The position numbers and the translations under genes were made by a program. Below are positions 50,203 through 60,137 of a stretch of 64,000 nucleotides of DNA, one piece after another. This stretch comes from Micromonospora sp. C95 (lineage in GTDB: Bacteria; Actinomycetota; Actinomycetes; Mycobacteriales; Micromonosporaceae). The stretch spans positions 1 to 64,000 of the forward strand of contig NZ_JAGPXT010000010.1 in the NCBI RefSeq assembly GCF_018070465.1, in the 5' to 3' direction. The notes beneath the pieces were generated by a model. That model was not told the DNA's origin and searched no databases. It saw nothing but the letters and a program-made list of their open reading frames with translations. Each line of letters opens with the position of its first letter. Positions within the stretch are counted from its first letter, which is position 1.

Positions 50203-50963
50203 GGCTGCCCGCCGAGGAAGTGCCGCAGGTAACGCGGGTTGATCCGGTCCATCGAGAGCAGGACGTAGAAGTCGGCCACCCCGAAGTCCGGGTCGTACGC
50301 CGGTTCGCCACAGATCTGGGCGCCGAGCCGCAGGTAGCCGCGAAGCAAGGGCGGAACCAGCTTGGCCGATCCGGGGATCGTCTCGGTCGGCGCACCCGGT
50401 TCGGCGAACCAGGGGCGCAGCGGCCGGACCCGCAGCGGTGCCGGTGCCAGGTGCTTCGCCCGCGCCTGGGCCCAGACCTCGGCGGCGGCGAGGCCACCGT
50501 CGGCCACCGGTACGGAGGCACACCCGCCGAGCCAGCGCAACCCGCGCAGGTGCAGGTAGCGGGCGATGCCCGCCCACATCAGGTTGATCACGGCTCCGCT
50601 GCGGTGCGCGGGGTGCACACACGAGCGACCGGCCTCGACCAGTTGGGTACGCAACGGGTCGAGCGCGCTCAGGTCGAACTCGCCCTCGGCGTAGCGGCGG
50701 GTGGTACGCCCCGGCGGAAGCAGCCGGTACGTGCCGACCACCTCGCCGCTGCTCTCCTGACGCACCACCAGGTGGTCGCAGTACGTGTCGAAGACATCAC
50801 GGTCGAGGCCAGCCGCGTCGACGGACACGGTGGCGCCCAATTCGCCGGCGAACACCTGATGACGCAGGCGTTGCGCGGCCTCGACCTGGCTGGGGCTGTC
50901 GGCGATCGAGAGGGTGTAGCCGCTTGTCGTCAGTGCGACGTCCACGGCTGGCAGAACGGCCAT
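50199..50963 (-). CDS. OlsB-like N-acyltransferase
   Basis: 254 residues from ATG 50963. The GNAT-like hemolysin/OlsB family is recognised by AQRLRHQVFAGELGA, LDRDVFDTYCDHLVVRQ, VGTYRLL, EAGRSCVHPAHR and GLRWLGGCASVPV. OlsB transfers a 3-hydroxyacyl chain from ACP to ornithine, giving lyso-ornithine lipid. The 4-bp overlap with an OlsA-like gene supports this role. A related long-chain N-acyl amino acid synthase is the alternative. Confidence 0.8.
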   Translation of the reverse strand: MAVLPAVDVALTTSGYTLSIADSPSQVEAAQRLRHQVFAGELGATVSVDAAGLDRDVFDTYCDHLVVRQESSGEVVGTYRLLPPGRTTRRYAEGEFDLSALDPLRTQLVEAGRSCVHPAHRSGAVINLMWAGIARYLHLRGLRWLGGCASVPVADGGLAAAEVWAQARAKHLAPAPLRVRPLRPWFAEPGAPTETIPGSAKLVPPLLRGYLRLGAQICGEPAYDPDFGVADFYVLLSMDRINPRYLRHFLGGQP

Positions 50964-51125
50964 GCCACCTGTGTAGCGCCCGGTCGGTTGCCGGCCATGG
51001 TGACCAGCGGTGTCGATCCGGTGAACGCCGGTCGGCGACCGGTGGCCGACCCGCCGCGCCGGGCGTCGGCGACGGCGTGCGAGGCTTCCGTGTCGGCGAC
51101 GAGGCCGGGCTGGCGGAGGGGCTTG

Positions 51126-51773
51126 ATGATCATCGAGGGACGTTTCAACGGCCCACCGGGCTCGGGCAACGGCGGATGGAGCGCCGGGGTCTTCGCCACC
51201 GCGTACGGCGGAAACGGTCCGGTCGAGGTGACCCTGCGCCGACCGCCGCCGCTGGACACCCCGCTGACGCTCGTCGACGCCCAGGTACGCGACCCGGCCG
51301 GCGAGGTGATCGCGCAGTTGCGCACGGCGGGTGACCTCGGCGAAGCGGTCCCGCCGGTGGACCTGGCGACCGCCCGGGCCGCCTCGGCGGCATACCCGGG
51401 GCTGGTGGAGCACCCGTTCCCCGGCTGCTACGTCTGCGGTCCGCAGCGCGCCGACGGCCTCCGGATCTTTCCGGGTCGGCTGCCCGACGGCCGGACGGCC
51501 GCGCCGGTACGGGCGCCCCGGCAGGTCGTCCTCGCCACGGTCTGGGCCGCCCTGGACTGCCCCGGCGGCTGGGCGGTGATCGGCGCCGGCCGCCCGTACG
51601 TGCTGGGGCGGATCGCGGCCCGGATCGCGGCGTTGCCCCGCCCCGGCGACGAGTGTGTGGTGACCGGCGCGGTGACCGGCACCGACGGCCGCAAGGCGTT
51701 CGTGCACACCAGCCTGTACGCCCCGGACGGCCGCCCGCTCGGTCACGCCCGGGCCACCTGGATCGCCGTGTAG
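51126..51773 (+). CDS. Hotdog-fold thioesterase-like protein
   Basis: 215 residues from ATG 51126, after GGAGGGG. The pattern GRFNGPPGSGNGGWSAG near the start, HPFPGCYVCGP at ~98 and the closing FVHTSLYAPDGRPLGHARATW resemble two-domain hotdog proteins of actinobacteria related to acyl-CoA thioesterases. The Cys pair (CYVC) could bind metal. The catalytic residues cannot be placed with certainty. It is divergent from the OlsB-like gene. Confidence 0.7.
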   Translation: MIIEGRFNGPPGSGNGGWSAGVFATAYGGNGPVEVTLRRPPPLDTPLTLVDAQVRDPAGEVIAQLRTAGDLGEAVPPVDLATARAASAAYPGLVEHPFPGCYVCGPQRADGLRIFPGRLPDGRTAAPVRAPRQVVLATVWAALDCPGGWAVIGAGRPYVLGRIAARIAALPRPGDECVVTGAVTGTDGRKAFVHTSLYAPDGRPLGHARATWIAV

Positions 51774-51921
51774 ACACGACGGCCGATCGGCTCGTACCTG
51801 GGGATGAGACGGCTCCTGCCTGAGGCGGACCACGATTTCCCGAGCGAGCCCGATTGAATTGCTTGACCATTAACGTCACGCTGTGCAACGGCGCAAATCG
51901 GCGCCACACGGGAGGAGAACG

Positions 51922-52857
51922 ATGACCGACGGGCGACCAAGCCCCACCAACGACGCACAGATCGTGGTTTCCGGTCTGACCAAGCGGTACCGCAAGGTAC
52001 TCGCGGTCAACAACCTGTCGTTCACGGTCGAACCGGGTCGGGTCACCGGCTTCCTCGGCCCGAACGGTGCGGGTAAGACCACCACCCTGAGGATGCTGCT
52101 GAACCTGGTCACCCCGACCGCCGGCGGGGCCACCATCGGTGGTCAGCGCTACCCCGACCTGGCCGACCCGCTGCGGCACGTCGGCGCGGTCCTGGAGGCG
52201 TCCAGCGCACACAAGGGCCGCACCGGCGTCAACCACCTGCGGGTGATCTGCGCGGCCGCCGGGCTGCCTCGGGAGCGGGCCGACCAGGCGTTGGACCTGG
52301 TCGGGTTGACCCCTGCGGCCAAGCGCAAGTTCAAGGGCTACTCGCTGGGCATGAAACAGCGACTCGGCATCGCCGCGGCGATGCTCGGCGACCCGCGGGT
52401 GCTGATCCTCGACGAACCGGCCAACGGGCTGGACCCGGAGGGCATCCGGTGGATGCGCGGGTTCCTCAAGGGCCTGGCCGCCGAGGGCCGCACCGTGCTC
52501 GTCTCCAGCCACCTGCTCTCGGAGATGCAGTTGCTGGCCGACGACGTGGTGATCATCGCGGCCGGACAGCTGGTCCGGCAGGGTCCGGTCGACCAGGTGA
52601 TCGGGTCCATGGCGCAGGGCGTCCGGGTGCGGGTCCGCACCCCGCAGGCCGACGCGCTGACCGCCGCGCTGAAGGACGGGCCGGCCACGGTGGAGAGCGA
52701 CGGGCAGGGCGCGCTGCTGATCGGCGGGGTCGACGCCCCGGCGGTGGGTCGGGCGGCCCTGGCCGCCGGTGTGGAACTGCACGAGCTGACCACTGAACGA
52801 CCCGACCTGGAACGCGTGTTCCTGGAACTGACGGCCGGAAAGGCGGGCATCCGATGA
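51922..52857 (+). CDS. ABC transporter ATP-binding protein
   Basis: 311 residues from ATG 51922, with GGAGGAG upstream. Walker A is GPNGAGKTT, the signature is YSLGMKQRLGIA and Walker B is VLILDEPANGLDP. The His switch is SSHLL. The length and the C-terminal ~90-residue extension are those of DrrA/BcrA-type exporters of antibiotics or of ABC-2 systems. It is coupled to the permease by a 4-bp overlap (ATGA). Confidence 0.94.
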   Translation: MTDGRPSPTNDAQIVVSGLTKRYRKVLAVNNLSFTVEPGRVTGFLGPNGAGKTTTLRMLLNLVTPTAGGATIGGQRYPDLADPLRHVGAVLEASSAHKGRTGVNHLRVICAAAGLPRERADQALDLVGLTPAAKRKFKGYSLGMKQRLGIAAAMLGDPRVLILDEPANGLDPEGIRWMRGFLKGLAAEGRTVLVSSHLLSEMQLLADDVVIIAAGQLVRQGPVDQVIGSMAQGVRVRVRTPQADALTAALKDGPATVESDGQGALLIGGVDAPAVGRAALAAGVELHELTTERPDLERVFLELTAGKAGIR

Positions 52858-53669
52858 GCAACCTTGTCCGCTCCGAACTGCTCAAGATCCGTACGACCAG
52901 CACCTGGTGGTGGCTGGCCATCGGGGCGTTCCTGTCGATCGCCATGGCCTTCGCCTTCAACGCGTGGCTGGCCACCGAGACGCTCAGCGGCGGTGGCGAG
53001 GAGTTCGGCTACACCGGCGACGCCGCCTCCGCGCCGGCCCAGGCGGCGAACCTCTACACCTCGGGGCAGTACCTGGGGCTGATGTTCGTGATGCTCATCG
53101 GCATCCTCATGGTGACCAACGAGTTCTTCCACCAGACCGCGACCACGACGTTCCTGGCCACCCCGCGACGCACCTCGGTGATCGTCAGCAAGCTCGTCGC
53201 GGCCAGCCTGCTCGGCTTCGCGTTCTGGCTGGTGACCACGATCATCGATCTCGCCGCCGGTGCGACGTTCCTGTCCCTCAACGACTACGGCACCCAGCTC
53301 GGCGAGTGGGAGGTCCAGCGGGCCCTGCTGCTCAACCTGATGGCGTACGCGATCTGGACGGTGCTCGGCGTGGGCATCGGCACGCTGATCACCAACCAGT
53401 TGGGCGCGGTGATCACCGCCTCGGTGCTCTACCTGATCGGCACCCAGGTGGTGGGGCTGCTCTTCCTGCTGCTGGCGAACCTGCTGGACAACATGGCCGT
53501 GATCAAGTGGCAGGTGCTCTGGCCGGCCGCCGCCTCCCAGGTCATGATCACGCCAGGCGAGAACGAGATGTTGCCGGTGTGGTGGGTCGGCGCACTCGTG
53601 CTGGTGGGCTACGCCGTGGTCAGCGGCGTGGCCGGGATCCTCATCACCCGGCGCCGCGACATCTCCTGA
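52854..53669 (+). CDS. ABC-2-type permease
   Basis: 271 residues from ATG 52854. Six hydrophobic helices are visible (~17-37, ~73-92, ~113-135, ~160-185, ~190-213 and ~243-263). LVRSELLKIRTTSTWWWL at the N-terminus and the layout match ABC-2 subunits such as those beside BcrA-like ATPases. The pair probably exports a lipid, peptide or antibiotic; substrate unknown. It is followed by a strong hairpin. Confidence 0.92.
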   Translation: MSNLVRSELLKIRTTSTWWWLAIGAFLSIAMAFAFNAWLATETLSGGGEEFGYTGDAASAPAQAANLYTSGQYLGLMFVMLIGILMVTNEFFHQTATTTFLATPRRTSVIVSKLVAASLLGFAFWLVTTIIDLAAGATFLSLNDYGTQLGEWEVQRALLLNLMAYAIWTVLGVGIGTLITNQLGAVITASVLYLIGTQVVGLLFLLLANLLDNMAVIKWQVLWPAAASQVMITPGENEMLPVWWVGALVLVGYAVVSGVAGILITRRRDIS

Positions 53670-53700
53670 CACCCCGGGCGGCCGACTCGGTCGCCCCACC

Positions 53701-53749
53701 CCGACGGGCCCGGTGCACCGGTGGACAGCCGGCGCACCGGGCCCGTCGG
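53701..53749 (+). terminator. Terminator of the ABC transporter operon
   Basis: Perfect 16-bp stem (CCGACGGGCCCGGTGC at 53701-53716, complement 53734-53749) with a 17-nt loop, 32 bp after the permease stop. Confidence 0.75.
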
Positions 53750-53941
53750 CCGTAGCAGCGATCAAGGGAATACGCAGCGCTTACCGAACTTCTGGCATCC
53801 TCTGTGAATCCGACCACGGGACGGAGGCGGAAATGCCTCAGGGTCGGCTACGGCGTAGCCTGGAACCGTCCTGTGCGTCCGTCCCGGCGCACCGGGCACC
53901 GCGTGACACACAAACCCGCGTGAAAGAGGCGATTACCGGCC

Positions 53942-56900
53942 GTGTCGACCCAGCAGACTTCGCAGGAGAACCCACTGGCGGGTTTCGGCCCGAACGAGTG
54001 GATCGTCGAGGAGATGTACCAGCGCTACCTCGCCGATCCCAGCAGCGTCGACCCGGCCTGGCACGACTTCTTCGCCGACTACCGGCCCGGCCAGAACACA
54101 GCGGGCAGCGGTGACGGGCGGCCGGCCACCACCGCGGAGACCAAGGAAGCCACCCCGGCCAGAACCGAGGCGGCCACCAGGAGCGAACCGACGGTCCAGG
54201 CCGAGCCGGCGGCCAAGAGCGACCGCCAGCCGGCGGCGGAGACCTCGAAGCCGGCGTCCGGCGCGGCCAAGTCGACCACCGCGAAGCCGGCCGCCCCCAA
54301 GCCGGCCGCCGCCAAGCCCGCCGCCGGCAAGGCCGAGCCGACGAAGAGCCAGCCGACCCGGACCGCACCCACCGCCAACGGGCCACAGACCACGCCGCTG
54401 CGCGGCGTGGCTGCCAAGATCGTCCAGAACATGGACGCTTCGCTGGCCGTACCGACCGCGACGAGCGTCCGAGCCGTGCCGGCAAAGCTCCTGGTCGACA
54501 ACCGCATTGTGATCAACAACCACCTCGCCCGGGGGCGCGGCGGCAAGGTCAGCTTCACCCACCTGATCGGCTACGCCCTGGTGCGGGCGCTTGTCGCGCA
54601 TCCGGAGATGAACAACTCCTTCGCCGAGGTCGACGGCAAGCCGGTGATGGTCCGTCCCGAGCACGTCAACCTGGGCATCGCCATCGACCTGACCAAGCCC
54701 GACGGCAGCCGCAACCTGGTGGTTCCCTCCATCAAGGCCTGCGAGCAGATGGACTTCCGGCAGTTCTGGCAGGCGTACGAGGACGTGGTCCGGCGCGCCC
54801 GGCGCAACGAGCTGACCATGGAGGACTACTCCGGCACCACCATCTCGCTGACCAACCCCGGCGGCATCGGCACGGTGCACTCCATGCCGCGACTGATGCA
54901 GGGCCAGAGCGCGATCGTCGGGGTCGGCGCCATGGAGTACCCGGCGCCGTACCAGGGCATGAGCGAGGCCACCCTGGCCGAGCTGGCGGTCAGCAAGGTC
55001 ATCACGCTGACCAGCACGTACGACCACCGGATCATCCAGGGCGCGCAGTCCGGCGAGTTCCTCAAGGTCATGCACGAGCTGATGCTCGGCGAGCACGGCT
55101 TCTACGACCAGATCTTCACCTCGCTGCGGATCCCCTACGAGCCGGTGCGCTGGATGCGCGACGTCGCGGTCGACAGCGAGGGGCAGATCAACAAGACCGC
55201 CCGGGTCCACGAGCTGATCCACTCCTACCGGGTGCGTGGTCATCTGATGGCCGACACCGACCCGCTGGAGTTCAAGATCCGTAAGCACCCGGATCTGGAC
55301 GTCCTCCAGCACGGGCTGACCCTGTGGGACCTGGACCGCACCTTCCCGGTCAACGGCTTCGCCGGCCGTCAGCGGATGAAGCTGCGGGAGATCCTCGGGG
55401 TCCTACGCGACTCGTACTGCCGCCGCGTCGGCATCGAGTACATGCACATCCAGGACCCGGCCGAGCGCCGCTGGATCCAGGAGCGGGTCGAGCGCAAGTA
55501 CGAGAAGCCGCCGGCCGGCGAGCAGAAGCACGTGCTCAACCGGCTCAACGCGGCCGAGGCCTTCGAGACCTTCCTCCAGACCAAGTACGTCGGCCAGAAG
55601 CGCTTCTCGCTGGAGGGCGGTGAGTCGCTGATTCCGCTGCTCGGTGAGGTGCTGGAGGCGTCCGCCGAGAACGACCTGGACGAGGTCGTCATCGGCATGG
55701 CCCACCGGGGCCGCCTCAACGTGCTGGCCAACATCGTCGGCAAACCGTACGAGAAGATCTTCTCCGAGTTCGAGGGACACCTGGACCCACGCTCCACCCA
55801 GGGCTCGGGCGACGTGAAGTACCACCTGGGCCAGAACGGCAAGTTCACCACTCCCGACGGCGACCACGCCGTGAAGGTCTCGGTGGTGGCGAACCCGTCG
55901 CACCTGGAGGCCGTCGATCCGGTGCTGGAGGGGATCGTCCGGGCCAAGCAGGACCGCATCGACCTCAAGCTGGAGGGCTACACCGTGCTGCCGCTGGCGG
56001 TGCACGGCGACGCGGCCTTCGCCGGCCAGGGTGTGGTGGCCGAAACGCTCAACCTCTCCCAGTTGCGCGGTTACCGCACCGGCGGGACGGTCCACGTGGT
56101 GGTCAACAACCAGGTCGGTTTCACCACCGCGCCGGAGTACAGCCGCTCCAGCCTCTACAGCACCGACGTGGCCCGGATGATCCAGGCCCCGATCTTCCAC
56201 GTCAACGGCGACGACCCGGAGGCCGTCGTCCGGGTGGCCCGGCTCGCCTTCGAGTACCGCCAGGCGTTCAACAAGGACGTCGTCATCGACCTGGTCTGCT
56301 ACCGGCGGCGCGGGCACAACGAGGGTGACGACCCCTCGATGTCCAACCCCCAGATGTACCGGATCATCGACTCGAAGCGCTCGGTCCGCAAGCTCTACAC
56401 CGAGGAGCTGATCGGGCGGGGTGACATCACCCTGGAAGACGCCGAGGAACTGCTGCGCGACTACCAGGCGCAGCTGGAGCGGGTCTTCAAGGCGACCCGC
56501 GACGCGGCCAGCACGCCGCGTCAGCTGAGCCGCCCGCCCCGGCAGGACGAACCCGAGCCGCAGGTGGAGACGGCGACCGAGGCGTCGGTCGTCAAGGCCA
56601 TCGGTGAGGCGCACGTCAACCTGCCCGACGGCTTCACCCCGCACAAGCGGATCCGGCAGCTGCTCGACCGGCGGGCCCGGATGGCCGTCGAGGGCAACAT
56701 CGACTGGGGCTTCGGCGAGATCATCGCCTTCGGTGCGCTGCTGCACGACGGGGTCACCGTCCGGCTCGCCGGGCAGGACTCGCGTCGCGGCACCTTCGTG
56801 CAGCGGCACGCCTCGATCGTCGACGCGGAGACCGGCGACGACTACCTGCCGCTGCAGTCGCTCACCGCCGACGGCGAGCGCTCCCGGCTCTTCGTGCACG

Positions 56901-57733
56901 ACTCGCTGCTGAGCGAGTACGCGGCGATGGGCTTCGAGTACGGCTACTCGGTGGAGAATCTCGATGCGCTGGTCTGCTGGGAGGCGCAGTTCGGCGACTT
57001 CGTCAACGGCTCCCAGTCGGTGATCGACGAGTTCATCTCCTCGGGCGAGGTGAAGTGGGGCCAGCGGTCCGCGGTGACCCTGCTGTTGCCGCACGGCCAC
57101 GAGGGTCAGGGGCCGGACCACACCTCCGGCCGCCCGGAGCGCTTCCTCCAGCTCTGCGCCGAGGACAACATGCGGGTGGCGAACCCGACCACCCCGGCGA
57201 ACTACTTCCACCTGCTGCGCCGGCAGGCTCTGTCGCCCAAGCGCAAGCCGCTCGTGGTGTTCACGCCGAAGTCGCTGCTGCGGCACAAGCTCTGCGTCTC
57301 ATCCGTGGAGGACTTCACCACCGGCACCTTCTCCCCGGTGTTGGCCGACCCGGCGGCCGGCAACCCCGAGCGGGTCAAGCGGGTGCTGCTCTGCTCGGGC
57401 AAGGTCTACTACGACCTGTTCCAGGCCCGGCAGGAGCGCGGCATCAGCAACACGGCGATCATCCGGCTGGAGCAGCTCTACCCGATGCCGGTGGAGGAGA
57501 TCCGGGCCGCGCTCGCGCAGTTCCCGAACGCGGAGGACTTCGCCTGGGTGCAGGAGGAGCCGGCCAACCAGGGTGCCTGGTCGTTCGTCGCGCTCAACCT
57601 GCTGGAGCACCTCGACGGTGTCCGGCTGCGCCGCATCTCCCGCCCGGCCGCTGCGGCGCCGGCCGTCGGCTCGGCGAAGATGCACGAGGTCGAGCAGGCC
57701 GCGCTGATCGAGGCGGCCCTGCCCCGCCCCTGA
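53942..57733 (+). CDS. kgd: Multifunctional 2-oxoglutarate decarboxylase/dehydrogenase E1-E2 protein
   Basis: 1263 residues from GTG 53942; a GAGG lies 12 nt upstream. The N-terminal segment [20 protein letters not shown] is typical of SucA-type E1. An Ala/Lys/Pro/Thr linker (~45-150) precedes an E2-type acyltransferase domain (~155-370) with its active His in [17 protein letters not shown]; there is no lipoyl domain. The E1 part carries [36 protein letters not shown] and VNNQVGFTT (thiamine diphosphate binding). This fusion is specific to actinobacteria (Kgd/OdhA) and feeds 2-oxoglutarate into the TCA cycle with shared E2/E3. In mycobacteria and corynebacteria it is controlled by an FHA protein (GarA/OdhI). 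Confidence 0.96.
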   Translation: MSTQQTSQENPLAGFGPNEWIVEEMYQRYLADPSSVDPAWHDFFADYRPGQNTAGSGDGRPATTAETKEATPARTEAATRSEPTVQAEPAAKSDRQPAAETSKPASGAAKSTTAKPAAPKPAAAKPAAGKAEPTKSQPTRTAPTANGPQTTPLRGVAAKIVQNMDASLAVPTATSVRAVPAKLLVDNRIVINNHLARGRGGKVSFTHLIGYALVRALVAHPEMNNSFAEVDGKPVMVRPEHVNLGIAIDLTKPDGSRNLVVPSIKACEQMDFRQFWQAYEDVVRRARRNELTMEDYSGTTISLTNPGGIGTVHSMPRLMQGQSAIVGVGAMEYPAPYQGMSEATLAELAVSKVITLTSTYDHRIIQGAQSGEFLKVMHELMLGEHGFYDQIFTSLRIPYEPVRWMRDVAVDSEGQINKTARVHELIHSYRVRGHLMADTDPLEFKIRKHPDLDVLQHGLTLWDLDRTFPVNGFAGRQRMKLREILGVLRDSYCRRVGIEYMHIQDPAERRWIQERVERKYEKPPAGEQKHVLNRLNAAEAFETFLQTKYVGQKRFSLEGGESLIPLLGEVLEASAENDLDEVVIGMAHRGRLNVLANIVGKPYEKIFSEFEGHLDPRSTQGSGDVKYHLGQNGKFTTPDGDHAVKVSVVANPSHLEAVDPVLEGIVRAKQDRIDLKLEGYTVLPLAVHGDAAFAGQGVVAETLNLSQLRGYRTGGTVHVVVNNQVGFTTAPEYSRSSLYSTDVARMIQAPIFHVNGDDPEAVVRVARLAFEYRQAFNKDVVIDLVCYRRRGHNEGDDPSMSNPQMYRIIDSKRSVRKLYTEELIGRGDITLEDAEELLRDYQAQLERVFKATRDAASTPRQLSRPPRQDEPEPQVETATEASVVKAIGEAHVNLPDGFTPHKRIRQLLDRRARMAVEGNIDWGFGEIIAFGALLHDGVTVRLAGQDSRRGTFVQRHASIVDAETGDDYLPLQSLTADGERSRLFVHDSLLSEYAAMGFEYGYSVENLDALVCWEAQFGDFVNGSQSVIDEFISSGEVKWGQRSAVTLLLPHGHEGQGPDHTSGRPERFLQLCAEDNMRVANPTTPANYFHLLRRQALSPKRKPLVVFTPKSLLRHKLCVSSVEDFTTGTFSPVLADPAAGNPERVKRVLLCSGKVYYDLFQARQERGISNTAIIRLEQLYPMPVEEIRAALAQFPNAEDFAWVQEEPANQGAWSFVALNLLEHLDGVRLRRISRPAAAAPAVGSAKMHEVEQAALIEAALPRP

Positions 57734-57753
57734 CGAGAAACTGACCCGGTCCC

Positions 57754-57778
57754 GTCCCGCCCCAAGGTGGGGCGGGAC
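57754..57778 (+). terminator. Hairpin after kgd
   Basis: Perfect 10-bp stem GTCCCGCCCC/GGGGCGGGAC with a 5-nt loop, 21 bp after the kgd stop and 45 bp before the DUF6104 gene; it may be a partial terminator or processing site. Confidence 0.6.
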
Positions 57779-57822
57779 CGGCCGGCTTCACCGGAAACGC
57801 CGGTGAGGAAGCGAGTAGAGCC

Positions 57823-58002
57823 ATGTACTTCACCGACCGGGGCATCGAGGAACTTGTCGAGCGGCGCGGCGAGGAGCAGGTCAGCCTGGAGTGGCTGGGC
57901 GCGCGGCTGCGTGACTTCGTCGACCTGAACCCGGAGTTCGAGACCCCGATCGAACGGTTCGCCACCTGGCTGGCCCGGCTCGACGACGAAGACGACGACT
58001 GA
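57823..58002 (+). CDS. DUF6104 small acidic protein
   Basis: 59 residues from ATG 57823. The sequence opens MYFTDRGIEELVERRGEEQV and ends LATWLARLDDEDDD-like (ATWLARLDDEDDD). It matches DUF6104, a short conserved protein commonly encoded just after kgd in actinomycetes. Helical, strongly acidic C-terminus. Its constant position suggests a link to the 2-oxoglutarate complex, but no function is known. Confidence 0.85.
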   Translation: MYFTDRGIEELVERRGEEQVSLEWLGARLRDFVDLNPEFETPIERFATWLARLDDEDDD

Positions 58003-58049
58003 TGAGCCGGCCCGGTCCGAGGACCCACGCGGGAACAACCCTGATCTTG

Positions 58050-58055
58050 TAGCGT
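58050..58055 (+). promoter_or_regulatory. Leaderless-type -10 element TAGCGT
   Basis: The hexamer ends 6 nt before GTG 58062; the pta-ackA mRNA is probably leaderless. Confidence 0.55.
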
Positions 58056-58061
58056 GAGAGC

Positions 58062-60137
58062 GTGGCCCGGAGCGTTTACCTGACCAGTGTCGGCTCGGGC
58101 GGGGGTAAGTCGACGATCGCCCTCGGCCTCGCCGAGCTGCTGTCCCGACAGGTCGGCGGGATCGGCGTGTTCCGGCCGCTGGTCGCGCAGGATCGCCCCG
58201 ACCCGATCCTCACCCTGCTCAGCGAGCGTTACCGGGTGGGGCTACCGGTGGCGGACCTGCACGGCACCACGTACGCCGAGGCCACCGCCCTGGTCGCCGA
58301 CGGTCGTCGGGAGGAGTTGATCTCCCGGATCGTCGAGCGCTACCGGGAGGTGGAGCGGCGGTTCGCGGCGATGGTCGTGGTGGGCAGTGACTTCGCCACC
58401 GCCGGTGACACCGCCGGCCCGCGCGAGCTGGCCTTCAACGCCCGGCTGGCAACGGAGTTCGGCAGCGTCGTGGTCCCGGTGGTCGACGGCTACGGGCAGC
58501 AGCCGTCGGCGATCGCCGCCGCCGCCCGGGGCGCCTACCACGATCTCGCGGACCTCGGCGCGACCGTGCTCGCGGTGCTGGCCAACCGGGTTCCCGGGGC
58601 GATGGCGCTGCCCCGGCTGCCGGTCCCCGCGTACGCCATCCCGGAGGTGCCGAGCGTGTCCGCACCGACGGTGGCGGAGGTGGCGGGCGCCCTGGGTGCC
58701 ACGCTGCTGGCCGGTGACGAGACCGCCCTCGCCCGCGACGTGCTCGATTACGTCGTCGGTGCGGCGCACGTGCCGACCCTGCTGGAGCACCTGACCGAGG
58801 GCGCGCTGCTGATCATGCCCGGTGACCGGGACGATCTACTGGTGGCGGCGAGCGCCGCGCACGTCGCCGGTCAGGTGTCGCTGGCCGGGTTGGTGCTCAC
58901 CCTCGGGGTGCCGCCCGATCCTCGGGCGATGCGTCTGGTGGAGGCACTGAACGCCCGACTCGCGGTGCTCTCGGTGACCAGCGACAGCTATCACACGGTG
59001 GCCGCGTCGAGCCGGATCGAGGGCCGGCCCAGCACCGGTAACCCCCGGAAGGTGGAGGCCGCGCTGGGTGCCTTCGAGGCGCATGTGGACACCGTCGAGC
59101 TGGCCGGCCGACTCCGGGTCAGCCGGTCCGCCCGGGTCACCCCGTTGATGTTCGAGTACGACCTGATCGACCGGGCCCGCGCCGGACGGCGGCATCTGGT
59201 GCTGCCGGAGGGCACCGAGGAACGGATCCTGCGCGCCGCCGAGATCCTGCTGCGCCGGGGAGTGGCCGACCTGACCCTGCTCGGCCGGTCGGAGGAGGTC
59301 GCCCGGCGGGCCCGGGAGCTGGGGCTGGACATCGCCGAGGCCCGGGTGGTGGACCCGGCGAGCAGCCCGTGGCGCGACGAGTTCGCCGAGGCGTACGCGA
59401 AGCTGCGCGCGCATCGGGGCATGACCGCCGAGCTGGCACACGACATCGTCGCTCAACCGAACTACTTCGGCACCATGATGGTGTGGGCGGGCCACGCCGA
59501 CGGCATGGTCTCCGGTGCCACGCACACCACGGCAGCGACCATCCGGCCGGCCTTCGAGATCGTCAAGACCATGCCGGAGGTCTCCGTCGCCTCAAGCGTG
59601 TTCTTCATGCTGCTCGCCGACCGGGTGCTGGTCTACGGCGACTGCGCGGTCAACCGCGACCCGGACGCCGCCCAGCTCGCCGACATCGCCATCTCCTCGG
59701 CGGACACCGCGGCCCGGTTCGGCATCGAACCCCGGGTGGCGATGCTGTCCTATTCGACCGGCGCCTCGGGCGCCGGCGAGGACGTGGAGAAGGTCGCGGC
59801 GGCCACCGAGTTGGTTCGGCAACGCCGACCCGAACTGGCCATCGAGGGCCCGATCCAGTACGACGCGGCCATCGACCCGGCCGTGGCCGCCACCAAGCTG
59901 CCCGGCAGCGCGGTCGCCGGCCGCGCGACGGTCTTCATCTTTCCCGACCTGAACACCGGCAACAACACCTACAAGGCGGTGCAGCGCTCGGCCGGAGCGG
60001 TGGCCGTCGGGCCGGTCATGCAGGGCCTGCGCCGGCCGGTCAACGATCTCTCCCGGGGAGCCACCGTGCCGGACATCGTCAACACGGTGGCGATCACCGC
60101 CATCCAGGCCGCCGCACTCGCCGAGGTGCCCCGGTGA
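58062..60137 (+). CDS. pta: Phosphate acetyltransferase
   Basis: 691 residues from GTG 58062. The long, three-part form: an N-terminal P-loop/BioD-like domain (LTSVGSGGGKSTIALGLAEL), a central DRTGG domain (~215-330) and the C-terminal catalytic PTA domain (~365-690) with GSAVAGRATVFIFPDLNTGN. It interconverts acetyl-CoA and acetyl phosphate. Its TGA overlaps the GTG of ackA, so the two are translated together. Confidence 0.96.
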   Translation: MARSVYLTSVGSGGGKSTIALGLAELLSRQVGGIGVFRPLVAQDRPDPILTLLSERYRVGLPVADLHGTTYAEATALVADGRREELISRIVERYREVERRFAAMVVVGSDFATAGDTAGPRELAFNARLATEFGSVVVPVVDGYGQQPSAIAAAARGAYHDLADLGATVLAVLANRVPGAMALPRLPVPAYAIPEVPSVSAPTVAEVAGALGATLLAGDETALARDVLDYVVGAAHVPTLLEHLTEGALLIMPGDRDDLLVAASAAHVAGQVSLAGLVLTLGVPPDPRAMRLVEALNARLAVLSVTSDSYHTVAASSRIEGRPSTGNPRKVEAALGAFEAHVDTVELAGRLRVSRSARVTPLMFEYDLIDRARAGRRHLVLPEGTEERILRAAEILLRRGVADLTLLGRSEEVARRARELGLDIAEARVVDPASSPWRDEFAEAYAKLRAHRGMTAELAHDIVAQPNYFGTMMVWAGHADGMVSGATHTTAATIRPAFEIVKTMPEVSVASSVFFMLLADRVLVYGDCAVNRDPDAAQLADIAISSADTAARFGIEPRVAMLSYSTGASGAGEDVEKVAAATELVRQRRPELAIEGPIQYDAAIDPAVAATKLPGSAVAGRATVFIFPDLNTGNNTYKAVQRSAGAVAVGPVMQGLRRPVNDLSRGATVPDIVNTVAITAIQAAALAEVPR

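Noticed and set aside
55403..57286. A 627-codon open frame on the minus strand
   Set aside because: It is the antisense shadow of kgd.
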